DNA of 64,000 nucleotides, taken from contig CM046340.1 of NCBI GenBank assembly GCA_025403435.1, positions 9,214,420 through 9,278,419 on the forward strand, read 5' to 3'. Shown one piece after another: positions 50,523 through 63,050 of the stretch (position 1 is the first letter of the stretch; the number at the start of each line of letters is the position of its first letter). Origin of the DNA: Artocarpus heterophyllus. Its lineage: Eukaryota > Streptophyta > Magnoliopsida > Rosales > Moraceae. The notes under the pieces were generated by a model. That model did no database searches and was not told where the DNA came from. It worked only from the letters and a program-made list of their open reading frames with translations. The position numbers were made by a program, and so were the translations under genes.

Positions 50523-51946
50523 AAGGAAATAACAATACAACATTCCTTAAATACTCGTTTATCAAATACATCCATCTCATTAAAACAAGACCTAAATAGC
50601 AGATTTCATCATCCTATAATGTCAAAACACAAATAGAACAACAATTACACAAAATTACAAGACTTTACAAAATTGACAGCCAAACCTTTGTATCTTTCAA
50701 AAATCATAACAATTCATACAGAATTCTAATCACTTGAAACTAATGTCAAATAAAAATAGGCATTTAGATCTTTCTATCGACACCTAATTCGTTAAAAATG
50801 GAGTACGTTTGGATACTTAAAAACAGTTTTGAATTCTAATCTCAAAACTTAAAAAAAAACTGATAGCCAAACCTTTGTATTTTTCAAAAATCATAACAAT
50901 TCATATAGAATCCTAAATGACCTGAAACTAGTGTCAAATAAAATTAGATATCTAGAGCTTTCTATCGACACCTAATTTGTTAAAAATGGAATCCGTTTGG
51001 ACACCTAAAAATCGTTTTGAATTCTAATCACAAACTTAAAAAAAAAAAAAAAAAAAACTAACAACCAGACCTTTATTATTTTAAAAACTCATAACAATTA
51101 ACACAAGAATCCAAATGGCTTGAAACGAATTTTAAAAGAAAGTAGACATCTAGGGCTTTCTAATGGTATTTAATTTATTAAAAATGGAGTCCATTTGTAT
51201 CTTTAACTAGAGTATTAAAGTCGGAGTATAAAACTTGAAATTTTCAGCATGCATTTTATGACGAAAATTTCAAAAATTTCATTAAAAAAAATCAAATTAA
51301 CACCAACTATATGTATAAATCACATAAACATAATTATCAACCTTTAGACAAGTCTCTAAAACATCAAGTCATGAAATCACTACTCCCAACAAAATCATGA
51401 TTTAAGAGATTAAAAAAAAAAAAAAAAACCCTGAAATCATTTAATTAACGAAATCATTATCAACCAATTCACAAGCCAAAATTATATATATATATATATA
51501 TATATTTTGCAGGAAATAACAATACAACATCCCTTAAATACACGTTTATAGCCTCCCCTCTCATCACCCTTCAACTAACATAAATCAACTTTCAAGAAAA
51601 TTCTCAATCCCTCTTGAAATCCAAATACACATATCAAAGAAAAGACAAATAGTTTTACTATTTATATATGTATATTTTAATAAATAGTTAACAATTTTAA
51701 TCCAAATACACATATATATTTGACTATTTATATACGTATATTTTATTTGTACAATTAAACCACGACATAAATTCATCAAATCATCATAAAAAAAAGATTA
51801 ATTTAGCATAAGTTTCGTTCTAGCATCTCGAGTCCTCGTCACATCACCTGAGAAAAAATAACTTAACATAATATTATAGTTATTTGCATATGATGTTATC
51901 ACATTGCCCATGTTTATTTTCTAATGTCAAATTTTAGGGTGTTACA
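49430..51946 (-). repeat. Gypsy-type solo LTR (approximate left end)
   Basis: On the minus strand it starts TGTAACACCCTAAAATTTGA at 51946, the same TGTAACACCC start as the chromovirus LTRs but otherwise different. No polypurine tract lies to its right and no primer-binding site to its left, so it behaves as a solo LTR. The left end is guessed at TGTAGGTGAG (49429-49438), which would be the terminal CA on the minus strand. I could not confirm a target duplication. Confidence 0.5.
49573..51544. repeat. Two-copy 985-bp tandem duplication built of about 180-bp subrepeats
   Basis: The unit beginning TTTATCAAATACATCCATCT starts at 49573 and again at 50558, and the copies are very similar end to end. 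Within each unit three diverged subrepeats of about 180 bp follow one another. Each has a form of GACAGCCAAACCTTTGTATT, then TTGAAACTAATGTCAAATAA, then TCTAGAGCTTTCTATCGACA, then AAAAATGGAGTCCGTTTGGA. A TA microsatellite closes each unit (about 50496-50520 and 51484-51506). Confidence 0.9.
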
Positions 51947-54900
51947 ATTTGTTATATATGACTTATGTAATTGAACTATGTAAGACATCCTATATACGAT
52001 AAATTTTAGTTTTTCTCCTTTATATATTTCTTATTTTAGTAAATTGTTAGTTTGATTTTTTTTTTTGTTTTATTATGATGCTCAATCTGATCAATCCACC
52101 TAATTTGGCCAAACAATAATTGGGTAGATTGCTATAGAAGTTTGGATTCATTAGGCAGATTAGATTTAAAACCAACCCATCCGAACTTTAATTGGATGGG
52201 TTTAAAAATTCCTAAAATCCATCCAACCCACCTGCCCCTATTATTAGTTGTCTTAATTATCTGTAATTTATATCTATTTTTCTTTCCCACTAATATTTCT
52301 AGATGAAGCTCTTATTCTCTAATTTTATTTTCCTTCTATCGTATTAGACGTTTTTGTCAACAAAAGCTGAACTATACACAAACTGCATCACCTCCCAAAT
52401 CCCACATTGAGTTAAACATAGAAGAGAAGATTCCCCATAGGTTTTCTTCCTCGTTTACGTGCCTTGAATGTACACATGTGTAAAGAGATCACATTAAAAA
52501 GGGAAATTCTACGCTGGATATTAAAAAAGTAACTTACCGACAAATATTTATCCTTCAATCATCAAATACGAAGAAACAAAAATTATTTTAATCAAATTCA
52601 ACTAGCAGAACATAACCCTATCAATAAAGATCTGTATTGTAAATGGTCTATATATATATATATATATATTATTTAATAAAGTGCGCGTACTGTCATTATT
52701 ATAACGTGCATAATTTTCATCCATTTTTTTAAACAAAGCTTTTTCTTTTTAGGGAAAACAAAGACTTTTTGAAGCCAAAAAAAATAATAAAGACAAATCT
52801 TTCTTTGAGCAAAAAAATTAATAAAAACAAAAGAAAAATTTTACAAACTTAAATAATAAAAACCAAAAAATGGAAAAGAAAACAAACTATAAATAAATGA
52901 ATGAATAAATGATTATTTATCTTTTAATATTTTGTGTTTTAGGTTTATTTAGATAGTATACTCTCAATTTTTTCTCTCATCAAATATATGTCTTTAAATT
53001 ATATTTAATACATAAATCCACGCCTTCTATTGGTCAACACTTGTTTTTGACATAAAATACACTTAAATAATAAAAATGGAAAATTTAAATTATTAAAAAA
53101 ATAAAAAATACTCTGAAAACAAGATGGAAAGGGAAAAAAACATTTTTTATGTTTTCTTATTTTTATATTTTTAAAATGTATCTTTTTAATTTTTTGTATT
53201 TAAGACTATTTTAGACATTTTAAAGTTAAAACTAACCATTGATAGAAAAATATGAATTTATGTATTAAATATAATCGAAAGAATATACTTAATAAGATCA
53301 AAAATTAAAGGTAAAATAAACTTAAAACTAATAATTAAAAAAAGATGAATAACTCATAAATAAAAAAGTGAGTTTTAATGATAAAAGTCATGTATAAAGG
53401 AACAAGCAATGAAACAAAGCTTTCTATTTGTTCATTTTATATAGGATTAATTACAAAAATTTCCTCTTAACTATAGCCTTTATAACACTATAACCCATAA
53501 ACTCTAAATCTAACATTTGTTTTAGTAATTTATAAAATATTGACAAGGAAATTACTTGAATTATGATTTTGAACATAAATGACACAATATTATATAAATA
53601 ATAGGATTGTTAAGAAGTTTAGTGAGCTATTACACTGTTAGGTTGCTCTGACGCAGTCACATAAAAGTGAAAGAAGAGATTATTTGTTTTAAAAATTTTT
53701 AAGATTTTTCTGCTTACATTTTTAACAATTAAAATTTTGAAATTATATCAAATTTTTAAAGTCAAATTAATTTTAGACATGATAGAGTTGCTAAAATACT
53801 TCTTTTTTATGTACCTCTTAATTATGCAACAAATTTTATTAAAAGTTCTAACAAAAGGAGTTTTTTGTTAAAATTTCATGGTTCGAGGGAGCGCATGTTC
53901 GTTTTGCAATTTATGAGACATAATATTATAAGGGTTATAATTGATAAGAAATTTTTGTAATTGATCTTTTTGTGTAATATCATGTCATATTAAGATCATG
54001 TAGGTCAATGTTTCACAAATTACAAGGGGCGTGATCATCACTATTGAGGTGATATTGATGATTCTGGCTTCATTGATGTGCTTTTTATTTTTATTTTTTC
54101 TTTAGGAAGCATAATTTCAAATTTTAAGTAAGTAAATAGCACATTTTTAGAATAAATTAAGTACATAGCATTTGTGAAATTATTTACAAACACCTTAAAT
54201 TTTCAATTTTATCTTCTTTTTTTTTTCTTCTCTTTCTTTTCATTTTTGTTTTTGGTTATCTGTATGCTCCTTTGTATTTCTCTCTACATCATTCTATACA
54301 AAAATAAATTTTATTTTAATCTAAGTGGGTTATTTATTAAACTCTGTTACATGTTAGTCTATTTATTTTTATTCTCAATTAATAATGGCTTAATTCCTCA
54401 TCCTTACTTTTTATTTTGACGGAATGGTATTTACAGCTTGAATATTGTGTTAATTTCTGAATTCATGGAAGCTAAGGATTAGTATAGATCCAGAAACATT
54501 ATTTTATTATAAAATAACAGAAAATATTCAGTGCTAGTTTGACAAACACTTGTTATAATTTTCTAGAGGGGAAAACCAGTTGCTTTCAACATATGCATTC
54601 TAAATCACATTTATTGTTTATATTAACTATATGGGGAGATTTGGTTCGTTCAACTCACGTCTAAGCCTCTTTTTTTTTTTTTTTTTGGCTACTGCATTCT
54701 GCACAAATTGCCTAATTATCTTGAAAGATGTTGCACTGGTTGGTGAACTAGGTAAGCTGGCTAGAAGCTAAAAATGTTAATAGGACAATATATTCGTTGC
54801 CTCACTTCACTTTTCTAGACTGTTCTTATATTCGTCTATCAAGTGTTAAACAATTTTCACCAACCCATTCTGTGGAATAACATTTTCACCAGTTAACAAA

Positions 54901-55541
54901 AAGAAATAATGGTGCCTAACCCTAACTAGCATTCAAGTACTGGTTACATGCAAATATACCTGTTGCAATCTCAGTTTAAGTAGTTGGTTTATAGGTCATA
55001 GTTAGTTGACCTGTGAAAGATATCTGGTCGGTCGATGAAAAAATTAGAAGTTACTACATTTGGTTCTTTTAACTTTATTAGTTTTCCTTGAGGGTCGGTG
55101 GACTTTTGCTGCTAACAGAAATTGGAATTAACCATTTGACTTGAAAGAACAGTTTTCATCACATGTTAAGCCTATGAAGTTCATGAGAATGACAAGAGCT
55201 TTAAGGGGACTTTACTAAAGGATCTATTACATTTATAAACCAAAATAAAAATAGATAAATAAACATAACTAGACAATTATATATGGGAAAATACCCTTAC
55301 CTATCTGTCACATTCTTTGCAAAAAGAAGTCTATTAGCTCAGTGGGTGTAGCCATTTATGATTAGATCTTGTATATGCTAATGCTCATTATGTGAACTAC
55401 TATATACATTGAAATGAGGGACTGCATGATTGTTGAATATAATCAAAATTACTTTTTATGTAAATCTAGCAATTAAGAAACAAATATATATCAGTATGTA
55501 GTATGTTATTTTTCCGCTTCATAAGAGTAATATATTGGTGG
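51947..55541. other. AT-rich intergenic DNA, no gene recognised
   Basis: Contains a TA microsatellite (about 52650-52668) and a stretch at 52130-52235 with ACCCATCC/GGATGGGT words often seen in plant repeats. The frame at 54174-54419 is a Phe/Leu-rich reading of T-rich DNA. No tRNA passes inspection. Confidence 0.5.
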
Positions 55542-56660
55542 GTTGTGCAAGGTGAATATTACAATTATATTTGTTTAGGGGCCAACAGCCATTCCAATCG
55601 ATCAAGTGAAAGTTAGTTGATTGGCTTCAAATCGACGCTTAACAAGAACAAGTCGTAAAACTTGATAAAAATAAATAGATATTTAGATTGATAATGGTTC
55701 ATTGTTGTAATATAGGCTACGTCTATGGTAATATCTCGAAGTTTTACTGTATCAAGTAAAAGTACAACTATCGAGTAGAGGAAGTTGATGGAGAACAGGA
55801 GAGGAGGAGGGGTTTTAAAGAGAGAAAGTAGAGGAAGTGTAAATGTCCAAAGTACAATGGCTGAAAGTAGTAAGATCAATCCCGTATTTTTAGGGGACAA
55901 ACTATGCCTTCTAATTGCATTATCTGGAGTTAATTTTGAGTTGACTAAAGAAATGGTAATTTTTTTTATTTGTTTTCGGTTGACTTTCTCATTTGTTTTT
56001 TTTTTTTTTAAATTTGGCTTCAAGTTGCTTTTTCTCTAACATTGATGCAACTTTTACTTTTACTTGTAGATTTGGTTGATATGGTCTTCATAGATTTGAG
56101 AATGATCCTTTCTTGATTTATTTTGTATGGGTTGTAGAAGGTAAAATCTATAATTAGATTTGTTTAAAGACCAATGGCCCTTCCTAAGAATCAATTGGAT
56201 GAAAGTTAATAGATTGGCTTCAAGTCAACATGCAGCGAGAATAAAGCATAAAATATAATTAAAAAAATAAATATATGGATTTATAGTGATTTGCTTTTGT
56301 AATAGAGTTTTACTATATTAAGTAAAAGTACAAGTATTAGCTAGAATGAAGTTGATAAAGAATAGGAAAGGAGGAGGAGGGGTTTTAAAGAAAAAAAGTA
56401 GAGAGTGCAATGTCCAGGGTATAATATTGTAATTTGTAGGATCAATTCCATATTTATAAATGACATATTACGCCTCTTAATTCTTTGATTTTGGAATTAA
56501 TTTTGAGTGGATTAAAAAAAGAGAGAACTTTCTTATTTGTTTTGAGTTGACTTTCTTGTTTACTTATTTGGTTTGAGGTTATGTCTACCTTAAAATTGAC
56601 GTGATTCTTGCCTTTATTTATAAATTTAGTTGGTTTAGTTTTTATAAAATCGATACTCGC
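55542..56660. repeat. Diverged 589-bp tandem duplication
   Basis: GTTGTGCAAGGTGAATATTA at 55542 corresponds to GTTGTAGAAGGTAAAATCTA at 56131. The copies then share GATTGGCTTCAA, AAGTAAAAGTACAA, GGAGGAGGGGTTTTAAAG and TTTGAGTTGACTTTCTTGTT-type blocks in the same order, with many substitutions and indels. Neither copy encodes a recognised protein. Confidence 0.75.
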
Positions 56661-57945
56661 TAGTCTCTAGTTAATTATCAGCTCCAATCCACTAGCTATC
56701 TTCAGTTGATCTGGTTAGTTGACTTCTTCTAATCGATTCTTTCAGTGGATCAACTAAGAGTATACGGTGAAGATCGTGATATTATTTTTACCCCCTAGAT
56801 GGGTATTGTTTGAAAAAATAGTTTAATTTGCAGTTGCATAGACAGACGGTGACAACTTAAGCTGTAACGCATGTAGAAGATTTTATCAGAAACGACAACA
56901 TCTGATTGAGCAGTAATAAGGTACTGCAATTGACCAACATCTGATCGAGAGTAATTCATCTTTCTTCTTTGTCTCGAATTCACACTGATCAAGTGTTAAA
57001 AAAATTATAAAGTAAAAAGTAAAAAGCAAAAAGTAAAAGTCGTATCGGGTATCCATAGCGGGCATTGTGTAGATGCTAATATTTTTACTTGAGCCGAAGG
57101 ACAAAAGATGGTAGAAAGGAGACAATAAGCCACAAAACACTAAGGTGGCTAATGGGTGCAGGCTAGCTCATGCCAAGCTGTTCCACTGTTGCGAGCCATA
57201 GGAGCATGAATGGACTAAAGTCAGACTTGCATGGCCAAAAAAAACAACTAAAAAGTCACATATTAGTGCAAAAAGATGGTCCTGGTTGGGTACGGTTGGT
57301 TTTGGCCTTTACCCGCCCTTAAACAACTGTTGTTTCCAATGCAATTCACACTCTCTAAAACTCACACAGTCAGCAAACCGTATCTCTCTCTCTCTCTAAC
57401 CTACACACAATGCCCTCAGCCCCCACAAAATGATGGAGAAGTAACACAGCCATTGTCTCTCATTTCTCCTCTCTCTCTCTCTCTCTCTCTCTAAAACTCT
57501 CCTCTTTCTTTTTGTCCCAAGATTTATCCTGTGTCTCCCTTTACTACTCTATGCCTGTCTTGTCTTCTAATAAAAAGCTAATTCTTTAGATACACATGCA
57601 TTTAGACATTATACATATATACACACACATACATACATATCTCTATTTTCTTTTTTGTTGGTGAAAATATGTGGTTAGGTGGGGGCTGCTCACCATCTTT
57701 TTGTCACCATTCTATCCCCTTCCATTCCCTTTTCAGTCTGAGTGTCCCACACTATAGACATACAATCTCTGACAACACCAGGAAAAAAAAAAGAAAAGAA
57801 AAGAAAAGAAAAGAAAAAAAACACAAGAATAAATCCCCACCCATCAACAAAACAATATCCCATTCACTACCACCTAGAAAGAAAAACACTCAAAAACAGA
57901 ATCAAAACAAACCAAAAGCCATATCATTTGTTTTCTCTCAAAAAC
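56661..57945. promoter_or_regulatory. Upstream and leader region of the DUF617 gene
   Basis: Has CT-rich blocks (57380-57396; a pure CT microsatellite at 57468-57492) and, nearer the gene, a GAAAA repeat (about 57790-57818). CT-rich leaders are common near plant core promoters. A frame in phase with the gene stays open upstream to 57742, but its Lys-rich translation reflects the GAAAA repeat and is probably untranslated leader. Confidence 0.5.
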
Positions 57946-58782
57946 ATGAAGACGATCATGGCAAGAAGCCCACACGAGTCTTCCTTCTCTTTCTCCCGGA
58001 GGTACTTCCACTGGAAGAAAAACGATAACAACGATGACAACAACGACAACAACAACAACGACGAGGAGGAGGAAGAGATCCTCAACACGTTCCACTCCTC
58101 TTCCCATCACTTCTCCGATGACGACAAAGAATTACAAAACCACCTTAACTTCCCGGTCCCACAACAGATCAACAAGAACCAGAAAATGACGAACAAAATC
58201 TACAAGCAGCTCCGGTCTGCTCTGGCAGTCTTTGGCCACAGGAAATCCAAAAACCACCACCAACACCACCGCCGCCATCTCGGGACCAAGGTGGTGGGGA
58301 CTCTGTTCGGCCACCGACGAGGCCACGTCCACTTCGCTTTCCAAGAGGAGGCCAAGCTGAGTCCGGCCTTTCTCCTCGAGCTAGCCATGCCCACGAGCGC
58401 TCTGGTCCGGGAAATGGCTTCTGGGCTGGTCAGAATAGCCCTCGAGTGCGAGAAGAAAACGACAATAATCGAGAAGACCAAGCCGGTGAAGCTGATTGAA
58501 GAGCCGGTTTGGAGGACTTACTGTAATGGGAAGAAGTGTGGGTTTGCTTCGAGAATAGAGTGTGGGCCAGAGGAGTGGAAGGTTCTGAAAGCTGTGGAGC
58601 CCATTTCCATGGGAGCTGGGGTCTTGCCAGGGTGTGATAATGGTGGGTTTGAAGGAGAGATTATGTATATGAGAGCCAGGTTCGAGAGAGTTGTTGGGTC
58701 CAAAGACTCCGAGGCGTTTTACATGATGAACCCAGATGGCTCTGGTGGTCCGGAGCTCAGTATTTACTTGCTTAGAGTCTAG
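57946..58782 (+). CDS. MIZU-KUSSEI1-like DUF617 protein, single exon
   Basis: The founding member of the family, MIZ1, is needed for root hydrotropism; the biochemical role is unknown for most members. The start is taken at 57946 because MKTIMARSPHESSFSFSRRYFHWKK is the usual opening of one DUF617 clade; the upstream in-frame ATG at 57742 would add 68 low-complexity residues. The product is 278 residues. After the conserved N-terminus is an Asn/Asp/Glu-rich tract (about 26-44), then KIYKQLRSALAVF. The DUF617 domain (about 113-278) follows, with TKVVGTLFGHRRGHVHFAFQ, LLELAMPTSALVREMASGLVRIALECE, WRTYCNGKKCGFASR and the C-terminal GGPELSIYLLRV. There is no intron, typical of the family. The frame is intact. 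Confidence 0.95.
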   Translation: MKTIMARSPHESSFSFSRRYFHWKKNDNNDDNNDNNNNDEEEEEILNTFHSSSHHFSDDDKELQNHLNFPVPQQINKNQKMTNKIYKQLRSALAVFGHRKSKNHHQHHRRHLGTKVVGTLFGHRRGHVHFAFQEEAKLSPAFLLELAMPTSALVREMASGLVRIALECEKKTTIIEKTKPVKLIEEPVWRTYCNGKKCGFASRIECGPEEWKVLKAVEPISMGAGVLPGCDNGGFEGEIMYMRARFERVVGSKDSEAFYMMNPDGSGGPELSIYLLRV

Positions 58783-59164
58783 TTTCTGTTTCCTTTTTTT
58801 TTCTTTTTTTCTTTTTTTTTTTGATGTTTTGGCAATGGGTTTTGGAGAAGGAAGATTTCCATCTTGGTTAAGTTTTCTTCATGTAACATTTTTTTCTTGA
58901 TCTTCTTTTTTTTTTAGCTTCTTGTGTCATGCTCTGAATTAAGTTGATTTTTAAGTTGTGGGGGTTGGAGTTTAATGGCATGATGCAGAAGTTACTTAGT
59001 AATAGGGTGTACTTTGTGAATGTGAAATGTATCTGATCTTTTGGAAAGTGGGATTGCTATTATCTCCAAGAAATAAATTTTGCAATTTCGTAACACTCTA
59101 GACAAGGGGGCGTAATGGTCTTTCCAACTTGATGCCTATACTGACCTTGAAGTTTAAGTATTTA
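58783..59164. other. Downstream region of the DUF617 gene
   Basis: T-rich tracts directly follow the stop codon and probably belong to the 3' UTR. No other gene is seen. Confidence 0.5.
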
Positions 59165-59313
59165 GGAGGGTGGTGGGAACCGTTGGTTAGAACCACTTTT
59201 ATTGTAGCATGTGAGAGCTTTACACTGTAGTAATTTTTTTATTATTACTGTAGTATGTGAAAGCTTTACATTGTTAATTAGAATTGTGATTCCTACCTCT
59301 CGGCCAAACAGCC
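59165..59313. mobile_element. MITE-like element, copy 5
   Basis: Shares with the element at 29464 the run GGTGGTGGGAACCGTTGGTTAGAACC, cited here by its key blocks: GGTGGTGGGAACCG and TTGTAGCATGTGAGAGCTTT. It ends CTCGGCCAAACAGCC, a diverged mirror of the left end. Confidence 0.55.
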
Positions 59314-59905
59314 ACTTTAATATTAAGTTGTGCAATTGATGGCTTACATTAGTTGGTATGATACAAAAGTTTGGGTTATGAGTTCATGATCTTATTTTAT
59401 TAAAAGTGGAAACACGTTTGCAACTAAAAGGAGAATCGTGTTCTTTATAGTGTAAGAAATCATAGATGATCTCAAAAAACCCTGCAGTTTCAATGCCCTT
59501 TGTTTTGATGGCAAACCAAAATTGCTTTGGCTTTTAAAGTTTCTCCTGGCAGCATTATTGTGTTGTTATGATGTATGGTTATTAGGTTCAATGCAATTGG
59601 TAGGAACAATTAGTGTTGATTTTTGAGTGGGTGAGTGTGTCCAATATGATGAAAGTGTATGCTTAATGCTGTTTTCTTCTTCTTTTTTTTAATTTTTTTT
59701 CAAAGCGCACGAGTATTAATCAGAAAGGTAAATTACAATGTTAAATTTTTAGGGATGTTTAGATTTTAAGTGGATAACTAAAGTAAAAATTCATTCTCTA
59801 AGATATTTGTAGTGTTAATATAATCCAAGTTCGACACTTTTGCAGCACCAAAAGAAAAGGTAAAAACTTAGGTCGTAGGAAGTTTAGATGCCATGTAACT
59901 TTATA

Positions 59906-60064
59906 GGTTGTTTGGAAGAACCGTTAAAACCATCAGTTACAAATGTAAACAGTGTAAACTTTTTACATGCTACGATAAAAAATAAAAAGTTACTACAGTA
60001 TAAAACTCTCGTATGTTACAATTCTTAAATCAAAACTGTTAGTTGTAATTGTTCTTCCAAACTG
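59906..60064. mobile_element. MITE-like element, copy 6
   Basis: Clear inverted ends: GGTTGTTTGGAAGAACCGTT on the left and AATTGTTCTTCCAAACTG on the right. The interior has TTTTTACATGCTACGAT and AGTATAAAACTCTCGTATG, the reverse complement of the core block of copies 2 and 5. Confidence 0.65.
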
Positions 60065-60339
60065 TGAGGAAGTAGGAAAAGATTAGGGAAGTGTGAAAGG
60101 GTTTTCCTTGTAGAGGCGGGGTTAAAACTTGGGAAGCAGAGTACTTTATTTTGCCCTCAATTTTAGGGAAAGAAAAAGGGAAGCCGATACTTGGATTCAA
60201 AGCTTCCCTCTGGTTTTGGGTTATGATTGGAAGGGATAATCATTGTGTCAAAAAATATTTTGCTAATTGGATTAATCTTGAATTTCCTTTTGTGAACTGT
60301 GAACATATTCTCAGTTTTCTTCATTGACTCTAGATATGA

Positions 60340-60665
60340 TGCAGGAAGATTTGGATATAATTGTTTTTATATTTTGGTTTTGTTTTGTTATTAGCTTGTA
60401 GTTATTTATTTACTATGTTGCTTGTCTTAACAAGTATTGCATTATTATTATTACGTTAGAGAGTTATAAATACTCCTTAGATAATGGTAAGAGAGGATTT
60501 TATATTGATATTGAATACAAAGTTTAAGTGTTTATATTGAATACAAAGTTTAAGTGTTTTCTTTGTATTAACGATTTTCTTCTCGTGGGGTTTTTAGGTA
60601 GATTTTGAAATCTGTCATAAAAATTAGCCAGTAAAATCTTTCATTCTCAATTCCGCTACATCACG
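60340..60665 (+). repeat. Possible copia-type LTR relic
   Basis: TATAAATACTCC at about 60466, a leader-like block, then GTAGATTTTGAAAT and a terminal TTCCGCTACA followed by CCAATATCAGTG (a decayed TGGTATCAGAG-like primer site?) resemble a plant copia LTR end. No partner LTR or coding part is visible. It contains a 27-bp direct repeat (about 60507-60560). Confidence 0.3.
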
Positions 60666-62929
60666 CCAATATCAGTGTTTTTCTTCAAAAATGTTGGGGG
60701 GTCACAAAGTTCACTAACATTACTCTTTTCTTAAGATCGCTAACCAACAAAAAGTACCACAAAGGAAAAAAGGATTTAATTTTTACATCTACGTTCCCTA
60801 GAAGTTAAAACGTCTGAATTTTCGGTCTGGCATCTACAACTGCTTACTTAATTGAATCTTTTCTAAAAAAGAAAAAAAGAAAAAGAAAAAAAAAGTAAAC
60901 ATTTCATTCTTTTTCTAATGGAAAAAAAAAAAAAATCATAAAGAGAGCGACCAACATTAATATTCCCCCTAAAAGTTACTAAAAGGGCGTCCTAAGCGTT
61001 GATAAAAATGTTCACTAAATATCCTGCAGTAAGGCCTCATCCTTCTACCCCCACTAGATATGCAGGCAATAAGTCTACAAGGGGCATATTCCAGGCACTC
61101 GAAATCGAGTATTAAGCTTTGCAGGCGTAAACCTTTGTATTCAAGCATTGCATCTTGATTCAAATGGTGAAATAGACATGAAATTTGTGTGGATCTACTC
61201 CTAGGATAAAGACGTCTTCTTTGATTTGAAGCACTGCATATAATTAAATTCCTTTAATTGGAATTCGACAAGCTAATTAATTGCATTGAACATAAAATAG
61301 GATACCAATCTGCTCATTCCAGCCACAAAATTCCTAGTGGACGCCAACCCAACTTTTTATTAATAAATCAGGAGAATAAAAACATAAATCTGGGTCCAAA
61401 GACTTGGTAAATTTTCTGTGTCAGAAGAAAAATGTGAGGTTGTATTCAGAATTTGTAGGGCGAAACTGAGGCAAAAAAAAATCCATTGGGATCCCCTAAT
61501 GGTCAGGGCTTGTTCTTCTCAACTCAATTATCTTCAAAAGATTCTGTCCCCGTATTTGTTTTGTGCTTCCAAGGCCTAGTCCCTATCTTTGACAGCTTGT
61601 CATCCTTTTTCCTGGGAAATCTCAATATTTCCCCCACCCTTTTTTTGCTAAAACATTGACTAATACGTAATTGATATAATACATGAGGATAAGCCAGTTA
61701 AAAATTATAATTTTGGAAAAGAGAAAGTGAAGTCCCGTTGTATATAAAATTGGGGGAAGAAGATAAAAATGCTAAATTCAGTTTCTGTAAGGACTTGAAT
61801 TATGAAAGGAACAAAATATTGGACATTTGAACCAAAAACAACAATATTGGATGAATTTTTTCTTAAATATAAGTGCATGTATAATGATATTTCTATGTTC
61901 TTGTTTTAGTGCAATAGTACTTAAATAAAGCTTTGAATTGGTGAGAGGACCAATTAAAAAGGCTTCCTCTGATAGAACCCTTTTGGCTTTTGCTGCCTTC
62001 CTCTAATACCCAAGAAGCTTTTTTGCAGATTAGTAAAGGTTAACGCAAAAACTTTGAAATGAGAATCCTTTTTGTTTTGCTTTCACATAATGCACGATTT
62101 TTTGTAAAGCTTGTTACTTTTCCAAACTGATAACATTTTAAACTCTTCAAAGAACTGGGTATTTTGAGGCGTTCAAACTTGTCTCCTTTTGGTTTGGGAA
62201 AAGCACACTTTTGTTCCATTCTGGCAATAGAAGAATTTAAATCATCTTTTAACATATGCTACATTCAAATTGTGTGTGCTCGCCCGTAAGGTTTCATTCT
62301 GGCAATACAAGAATTTAAATGATATTTTAACATATGCTACATTCTGGCTCTATGATATTTTGCGATGAAAAGAAAAAAAAAAATCCACGCTTAAAAGCTT
62401 TCAACTTTATTAAATTATAAGGTGAAAAAAGTTATAATCTAGTAATAAGAGCAATAAGCCATAAATCCTTAGATTTCTGTGCATAATGAGCGTTGGTGAG
62501 GCTTGCATTCTCATACTTTATTTTATTTTTGAGCTAGTGCATTACAAGAAGATGTTATTCGTCATAAATCCGTAGTGCTAATTGCTTGATTAATATTGCA
62601 TACATCGTCTTGGGTTCTCTTTGTGGAGTTGTTAAGTGTTGACATTCAACTTTACTTTGGATGATTGCTACCAACGTCCTTGTTGATACCTAAAAGCAAC
62701 ACAACACCGCATGCGAGGAATGCACGTTGATCGGACTCCCTTCTCTACCCAGCTTCTCTAGGTTTAGTTTGCAAGAGAATAAAATGCCTCGGAGTAAGAG
62801 AAATATTGGTGCTTTTAGATTGAGTAACAAATAACAAAGTCTTAAAGGTGGGATGCTCCCAAACAGTAAGTATCCAAGATGGGTTGTAACAAGTGTGGCT
62901 AGCTTGTGGCTTGAACGTTGTATCTTGGA
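60666..62929. other. Intergenic, no gene recognised
   Basis: AT-rich with A-rich tracts near 60860-60940. The minus-strand frames 61163-60969 and 62255-62040 match no known family. Confidence 0.45.
62217..62345. repeat. 78-bp tandem duplication
   Basis: CATTCTGGCAATAGAAGAAT (62217) recurs as CATTCTGGCAATACAAGAAT (62295). Both copies run on through TTTTAACATATGCTACATTC. Confidence 0.85.
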
Positions 62930-62933
62930 ATTG

Positions 62934-63050
62934 GCTGGGCTAGTTGGCCACTTGGTACTTGGCCTAATCAGTCACTTGGTACTCGGCTTGGTCGGCCACT
63001 TAGTACTCCACCTAGTCATCTACTTAGTATTTGGCCTAGTTGGCATGGCC
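62934..63050. repeat. 24-bp minisatellite, four to five diverged units
   Basis: Units resemble CTTGGTCGGCCACTTAGTAC. In the plus frame 62853-63152 they read as an eight-residue repeat: GLVGHLVL, GLISHLVL, GLVGHLVL, HLVIYLVF, GLVG. The conservation is at DNA level and shows no sign of a real protein. Related words (CTTGGTCAGA, CACTTAGTCAG) continue to about 63130. Confidence 0.75.

Noticed and set aside
54174..54419. 81-residue hydrophobic frame
   Set aside because: It is Phe/Leu-rich because the DNA is T-rich; there is no support for a gene.
55329..55390. tRNA-like TAGCTCAGTGGGT
   Set aside because: It resembles a box A, but no GGTTCGAATCC-type box B or closing acceptor stem follows.
57742..57945. 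Upstream in-frame ATG extending the DUF617 protein by 68 residues
   Set aside because: The extension is low-complexity; the family-typical N-terminus begins at 57946.
57669..58028. 119-residue frame overlapping the DUF617 start
   Set aside because: It is out of phase with the recognised gene and Lys-rich from a GAAAA repeat.
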